Positions 6,770 to 7,921 of a stretch of DNA of 7,921 bases are shown piece after piece; the stretch's first letter is position 1, and each line of letters starts with the position of its first letter. Location of the stretch: NCBI GenBank assembly GCA_934446135.1, contig CAKSDT010000078.1, positions 1 to 7,921 on the forward strand, in the 5' to 3' direction. The stretch comes from an uncultured Clostridia bacterium (GTDB taxonomy: Bacteria > Bacillota > Clostridia > RGIG6154). The translations under genes were made by a program, and so were the position numbers. The notes beneath the pieces were generated by a model. It was not told where the DNA came from. It did not search any database and saw only the letters and a list, made by a program, of their open reading frames with translations.

Positions 6770-7921
6770 ATGGGACTTAATAACACACCCAGCGGCGAAA
6801 GAACTTATATTGGTTTTTTTGGAAGAAGAAATGCCGGTAAATCCAGCCTTGTTAATGCAATAACAGGGCAAAACATCTCAGTTGTTTCAGATGTTTTGGG
6901 AACTACAACCGACGCTGTTACAAAGTCTATGGAAATTCTTCCTCTCGGTCCGTGCGTAGTTGTCGATACTCCCGGTTTTGATGATGAGGGTAATCTCGGA
7001 GAACTTAGAATTAAGCAGACAAAAAAAGTGCTAAACACAGTAGATATTGCTGTTCTTGTTGTTGATTCACAAATCGGTATCAAAAAATGCGAAAAACAAC
7101 TTTTAGATGTTTTTAAGAACAATAAAACACCTTATATAATCGCTTACAATAAATGGGACAAAGCAGAAACCAAATTAGAAAATGCCAATGAGATTGAAGT
7201 AAGTGCAACAAACGGAACAAATATATATGAACTAAAAGAAATGCTGGCAACTCTTATCGCAGAAAAGGATGAAAAATATCTTATCAGGGACAAAATTTCT
7301 AAAAACGATGTAGTAATTCTTGTCACTCCTATAGATGAGGCAGCCCCGAAAGGCAGACTTATTCTTCCCCAGCAGGAAGTTCTGAGAGATATTTTAGATG
7401 GGGACGGCATTACAATAACGGTTAAGGAAACCGAACTTTCTCAGGCCCTTATGATGCTTAAAACTCCGCCTAAAATGGTTATAACGGACAGTCAGGCATT
7501 TGATTATGTATCAAAGATTGTTCCGAAAGAAATACCACTTACATCATTTTCTATAATTATGTCCCGTTATAAGGGATTCTTACAAAATTCAATAGAAGCC
7601 GTAAATGCAATAGAAAATTTAAAAGACGGCGATACCGTTCTTATTGCCGAAGGATGTACTCATCACAGACAATGTAATGATATAGGAACCGTGAAAATTC
7701 CAAAATGGATAAAGAAACATACAGATAAGAATGTAAATATTATAACTTGCTCGGGCAAAGATTTTCCTGATGACCTTTCAGAGTTCTCAGTAATATTTCA
7801 ATGCGGAGGCTGTATGATAACAACACGCGATATAGCACACAGAATTAAAAGTGCTAAACAGCAAAATATCCCTATAATCAATTACGGTATTGCAATAGCA
7901 CATATGAACGGAATTTTAGAC
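6770..7921 (+). CDS. hydF: [FeFe]-hydrogenase H-cluster maturation GTPase HydF (3' end cut off)
   Basis: HydF is the GTPase scaffold that, with radical-SAM enzymes HydE and HydG, assembles the 2Fe subcluster and delivers it to [FeFe]-hydrogenase. The 384 visible residues are open to the window end; family members have about 400-410, so only the C-terminal tip is missing. The N-terminal GTPase domain has G1 GRRNAGKS (18-25), GTTTD (44-48), G3 DTPG (66-69), G4 NKWD (127-130) and an SAT G5 (145-147). A dimerisation domain follows (about 175-265). The C-terminal cluster domain has Cys296-x-His298 (EGCTHH) and Cys345-x-x-Cys348 (QCGGCM). Most relatives I recall have His before the CxxC; here it is Gln344. 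The ATG at 6770 follows TTGGTGATC (6758-6766), a strong extended Shine-Dalgarno match; an in-frame GTG at 6761 lies within that site. It begins 21 bases after the lipoprotein gene and is probably cotranscribed. Confidence 0.96.
   Translation, partial: MGLNNTPSGERTYIGFFGRRNAGKSSLVNAITGQNISVVSDVLGTTTDAVTKSMEILPLGPCVVVDTPGFDDEGNLGELRIKQTKKVLNTVDIAVLVVDSQIGIKKCEKQLLDVFKNNKTPYIIAYNKWDKAETKLENANEIEVSATNGTNIYELKEMLATLIAEKDEKYLIRDKISKNDVVILVTPIDEAAPKGRLILPQQEVLRDILDGDGITITVKETELSQALMMLKTPPKMVITDSQAFDYVSKIVPKEIPLTSFSIIMSRYKGFLQNSIEAVNAIENLKDGDTVLIAEGCTHHRQCNDIGTVKIPKWIKKHTDKNVNIITCSGKDFPDDLSEFSVIFQCGGCMITTRDIAHRIKSAKQQNIPIINYGIAIAHMNGILD

Noticed and set aside
6805..7410. Minus-strand open frames inside hydF
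   Set aside because: The plus strand carries all GTPase motifs in frame through this stretch, and the antisense translations are Ser/Phe-rich with no recognisable motif.
1..7921. CRISPR arrays, insertion sequences or tandem repeats
   Set aside because: Apart from the short AGATGCG repeats in the leader, I saw no regularly spaced repeats, transposase-like genes or terminal inverted repeats.

Overview
The window is AT-rich, uses many AGA and ATA codons, and has strong Shine-Dalgarno sites, a Cys-type lipoprotein signal and an [FeFe]-hydrogenase maturase (HydF). Together these suggest an anaerobic Firmicute of the Clostridia type. The assignment is an inference from gene content and composition; no marker gene fixes the genus.

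Layout. Bases 1-120 hold a tRNA-Ser(GGA) on the minus strand, followed in its own direction by a perfect hairpin at the window edge. Bases 121-338 are a divergent control region. It contains a minus-strand promoter for the tRNA, a plus-strand promoter with both hexamers at consensus (TTGACA, 17 bp, TATAAT), and a short leader ending in an intrinsic terminator that a mutually exclusive hairpin could disrupt. From 339 to the end there are seven tightly packed plus-strand genes with overlaps or gaps of at most 36 bases, so they probably form one operon: (1) a FecCD/BtuC-type ABC permease; (2) its ATPase, fused at the C terminus to a domain resembling the TM1266 'iron-only hydrogenase system regulator'; (3) a NifH-like Fe protein; (4) a NifD-like subunit; (5) a NifK-like subunit; (6) a lipoprotein solute-binding protein of the iron-siderophore/cobalamin class; (7) hydF, cut by the window end about 20 residues before its expected C terminus.

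How the parts may work together. Genes 3-5 look like a complete two-component reductase of the nitrogenase superfamily: a MgATP-dependent [4Fe-4S] electron donor and a heterodimeric acceptor. It is not a standard nitrogenase. By eye, the positions that ligate FeMo-co in NifD are not conserved, both large subunits are short, one expected P-cluster cysteine is a serine, and no nifB/E/N-type cofactor genes are in view. Genes 1, 2 and 6 form a full importer of the class that moves siderophores, haem or corrinoids, and they flank the reductase. The simplest reading is that the importer brings in a metal chelate, a tetrapyrrole-like molecule or another bulky compound, which the nitrogenase-like enzyme reduces. 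An alternative is that the importer supplies metal for the iron-sulfur proteins. The TM1266-like domain on the ATPase and the adjacent hydF link the cluster to [FeFe]-hydrogenase maturation. I do not recognise a characterised system with this composition, and the substrate cannot be read from the sequence.
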